Assembly (NCBI GenBank): GCA_964343355.1
Contig: CAYFJC010000045.1
Span: forward strand, 1-7,599
Length of the DNA stretch: 7,599 nt
Source: MED-G78 sp964343355
GTDB lineage: Bacteria > Pseudomonadota > Gammaproteobacteria > Magnimaribacterales > D2472
Direction: 5' to 3'
The number at the start of each line of letters is the position of its first letter. Position 1 is the stretch's first letter. Below the pieces are notes generated by a model, which saw nothing but the letters and a program-made list of their open reading frames with translations, had not been told where the DNA came from and ran no database searches. Both the position numbers and the translations under genes were made by a program. This document shows, piece by piece, positions 5,954-7,599 of the stretch.

Positions 5954-7599
5954 TTACTTTTGAACTGAAACTGCTGCTCCAGGTCTTCTTAAATCGGCAT
6001 AGCCATAGTTCAATCCATCCTGGATATAAATACTTTGGGTGCTTCCCATAGTTTTTTGAGCTTCTGTTTTATGACCCATGCTATCTAATTGCCTTGCAAT
6101 ATCAGAACTTAGGATAGACTCATAATCCAAACCGGAATATGGCCAGTCTTTATGTATTCTTGGAAGCATGGTTGCTTCACCGATATTTAAATTAAAATCT
6201 ATGACTCCAGATACAACTCTTAAAACTGCAGCAGGAATAAAAGAGCCACCTGGTGAACCTGTAATAAGTATGAGTTGACCTGACTTATCAAAAACCATTG
6301 TCGGAGTCATAGTGCTCATGGGCCTTTTACCTGGAGCAAATCGATTACCTGGGCTAGCTGCCCTTCCTTCAACTGATTTATCGCCATATCTATAGGCAAA
6401 ATTATTCATTTGATTATTTAACAAGATTCCGGTTCCAGGAATGGTTACCCCAGAACCAAAGGAGTAGCCTAAGGTGTAAGTGTTAGAAACTGCATTACCC
6501 TCAGAATCAACAATAGAGTAATGAGTGGTATCTCTACTCTCATTAACTACTGACATAGGTTTTATCTTTGAACTTGGTGTTGCTGTTTTAAATTTAATAT
6601 TTTTTTGAAGTTCAATAGTTCTTGCTCTTGAAATAAGCTTTTCTGTAGGAACATCATAAAATGCTGGATCGCCAATATGATGCGACCTATTGTTATGACC
6701 TCTTCTTAAAGATTCTGCAAGTAGATGATAAGTTCTTGTAGCGTTACTATCTTCATCTTTAAATTTATAATTTTGTAAAATATTAAGAGCGGTAAGTAAC
6801 ACAACTCCACCACCTGATGGAGCGCCTGGAGCAAAAATAGTATTACCCCTATAAGACACGGAGATAGGAGCGCCAGCATTAATTTTATAGTTTTTTAAAT
6901 CATCAAGAGTCATGAAGCCATTATTTGCATTCATAGCTTTTACAATATTTTTTGCTACCTCCCCTTCATAAAAACCCTTAGAACCATTATTAGCTATAGC
7001 AATGAGTGTTTTAGCTAAATCAGGTCTTTGCATTAATGAGTATTCAGAAAGAGCTTTGCCATCTTTAAAATATATTTTTGTAGATTCTTTATCAGCCAAT
7101 AGTTGAGGAGTGCTTTCTATAGCTTTTTGTAAATCATAAGAAACTAGAATTCCATCTTGAGCTTGTTTGATAACTGGCTCTAAAACTTCAGCTAAAGAAA
7201 GTTTTCCAAAATTGGAATGGGCTTCTATCAGGCCTGCAACTGTTCCAGGAACTGCTGAGGCCTTATATCCGTATTTTGATTTATTGAAATCTGTTTTGTT
7301 GTAATCTCTTGGGAGATTGGTACCAAATAAATCTTTTAGGTTTGAATTTAATGGAGAGTTGCTTCGGTAATCTATATAAAAAATTTCCTTTTGCTCCTTC
7401 ATGTATATAAGCATGAAGCCACCGCCACCTAGATTACCAGCTCTTGGTAAAGTTATTGCCAGTGAGAAACCTACAGCTACTGCGGCATCGACTGCATTTC
7501 CACCTCTGTTTAAAATCTCAATTCCAATATCTGATGATAGAAGGTTTTGTGAAACTACCATTCCTGCAGAAGCTACAACAGGATGAAAAGGCGACCTGT
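5954..7599 (-). CDS. Gamma-glutamyltransferase-family Ntn hydrolase (partial, N-terminus off right edge)
   Basis: This family transfers or hydrolyses gamma-glutamyl groups (glutathione and related amides) in the periplasm; the proenzyme cuts itself into two subunits. The ATG at 7559-7561 is not the real start: the frame stays open to the edge and its upstream codons (HPVVASAG before MVVSQ) match the usual family N-terminus, so a signal peptide is expected beyond the window. Counting from that Met, GGNAVDAAVAVG is at 20-31, the glutamate-binding Arg region DYRSNSP at 64-70, GNLGGGGFM at 42-50 and GDPAFYDVP at 297-305. The self-cleavage site and nucleophile is Thr345 in DTTHYSIVD (codon 6527-6529). 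Then come GTGILLNNQMNNF (376-388), KRPMSTMTPT (412-421), SPGGS (436-440) and GSTQS (506-510). Compared with E. coli, Asn411 is Gly365 and Asp433 is Asn387, both substrate contacts, so activity may favour acyl groups other than gamma-glutamyl. The spacing from NNF to KRP equals that of E. coli, so the lid loop appears present. Confidence 0.93.
   Translation of the reverse strand, partial: RSPFHPVVASAGMVVSQNLLSSDIGIEILNRGGNAVDAAVAVGFSLAITLPRAGNLGGGGFMLIYMKEQKEIFYIDYRSNSPLNSNLKDLFGTNLPRDYNKTDFNKSKYGYKASAVPGTVAGLIEAHSNFGKLSLAEVLEPVIKQAQDGILVSYDLQKAIESTPQLLADKESTKIYFKDGKALSEYSLMQRPDLAKTLIAIANNGSKGFYEGEVAKNIVKAMNANNGFMTLDDLKNYKINAGAPISVSYRGNTIFAPGAPSGGGVVLLTALNILQNYKFKDEDSNATRTYHLLAESLRRGHNNRSHHIGDPAFYDVPTEKLISRARTIELQKNIKFKTATPSSKIKPMSVVNESRDTTHYSIVDSEGNAVSNTYTLGYSFGSGVTIPGTGILLNNQMNNFAYRYGDKSVEGRAASPGNRFAPGKRPMSTMTPTMVFDKSGQLILITGSPGGSFIPAAVLRVVSGVIDFNLNIGEATMLPRIHKDWPYSGLDYESILSSDIARQLDSMGHKTEAQKTMGSTQSIYIQDGLNYGYADLRRPGAAVSVQK

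Noticed and set aside
7559..7561. ATG as the true start of the gamma-glutamyltransferase
   Set aside because: The frame is open to the window edge and the codons upstream fit the family N-terminus. Starting here would also leave no signal peptide.
7401..7586. Plus-strand frame opposite the gamma-glutamyltransferase N-terminus
   Set aside because: It is the antisense of the conserved GGNAVDAAVA and GNLGGGGFM coding region; a Pro/Ala-rich shadow.

Overview
The window is AT-rich (roughly mid-30s % G+C by eye) and tightly packed. It encodes an Oar-type TonB-dependent outer-membrane receptor, an FabI very close to the E. coli enzyme, a thiolase-like protein, an exported M20 amidohydrolase and a gamma-glutamyltransferase. 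This points to a Gram-negative bacterium, most likely a streamlined marine gammaproteobacterium. The SAR86 lineage would fit the low G+C, short spacers and TonB-receptor content, but that placement is inference and no marker gene here proves it. Both window edges cut through genes.

Layout. Positions 1-2053 (minus strand) hold the first 684 codons of the TonB-dependent receptor. A 252-bp divergent intergenic region (2054-2305) carries the receptor's ribosome binding site, a good -10 box for the rightward genes, and two small repeats. Positions 2306-5952 (plus strand) are a three-gene unit: fabI, a thiolase-like protein (15-bp gap), and a secreted AbgB-like M20 amidohydrolase that starts 46 bp inside the thiolase-like gene. 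It meets, with a single base between stop codons, a convergent gamma-glutamyltransferase-family gene on the minus strand that runs off the right edge.

How the genes may work together. FabI performs the last step of the fatty-acid elongation cycle. Its partner keeps the thiolase fold but appears to lack the thiolase catalytic Cys and His residues, so it is probably a CoA- or lipid-binding protein or an enzyme of different chemistry. The M20 enzyme and the gamma-glutamyltransferase are both predicted to act outside the cytoplasm on amide-linked amino-acid conjugates. Together they could form a periplasmic scavenging pair, for example for folate breakdown products or gamma-glutamyl peptides.

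The points most worth a second look are the gamma-glutamyltransferase substrate pocket (Asp-to-Asn and Asn-to-Gly changes at known substrate-contact positions), the catalytically stripped thiolase-like protein next to fabI, and a perfect EF-hand-type calcium loop inside the receptor barrel. I found no mobile element, CRISPR array, tRNA or rRNA gene.
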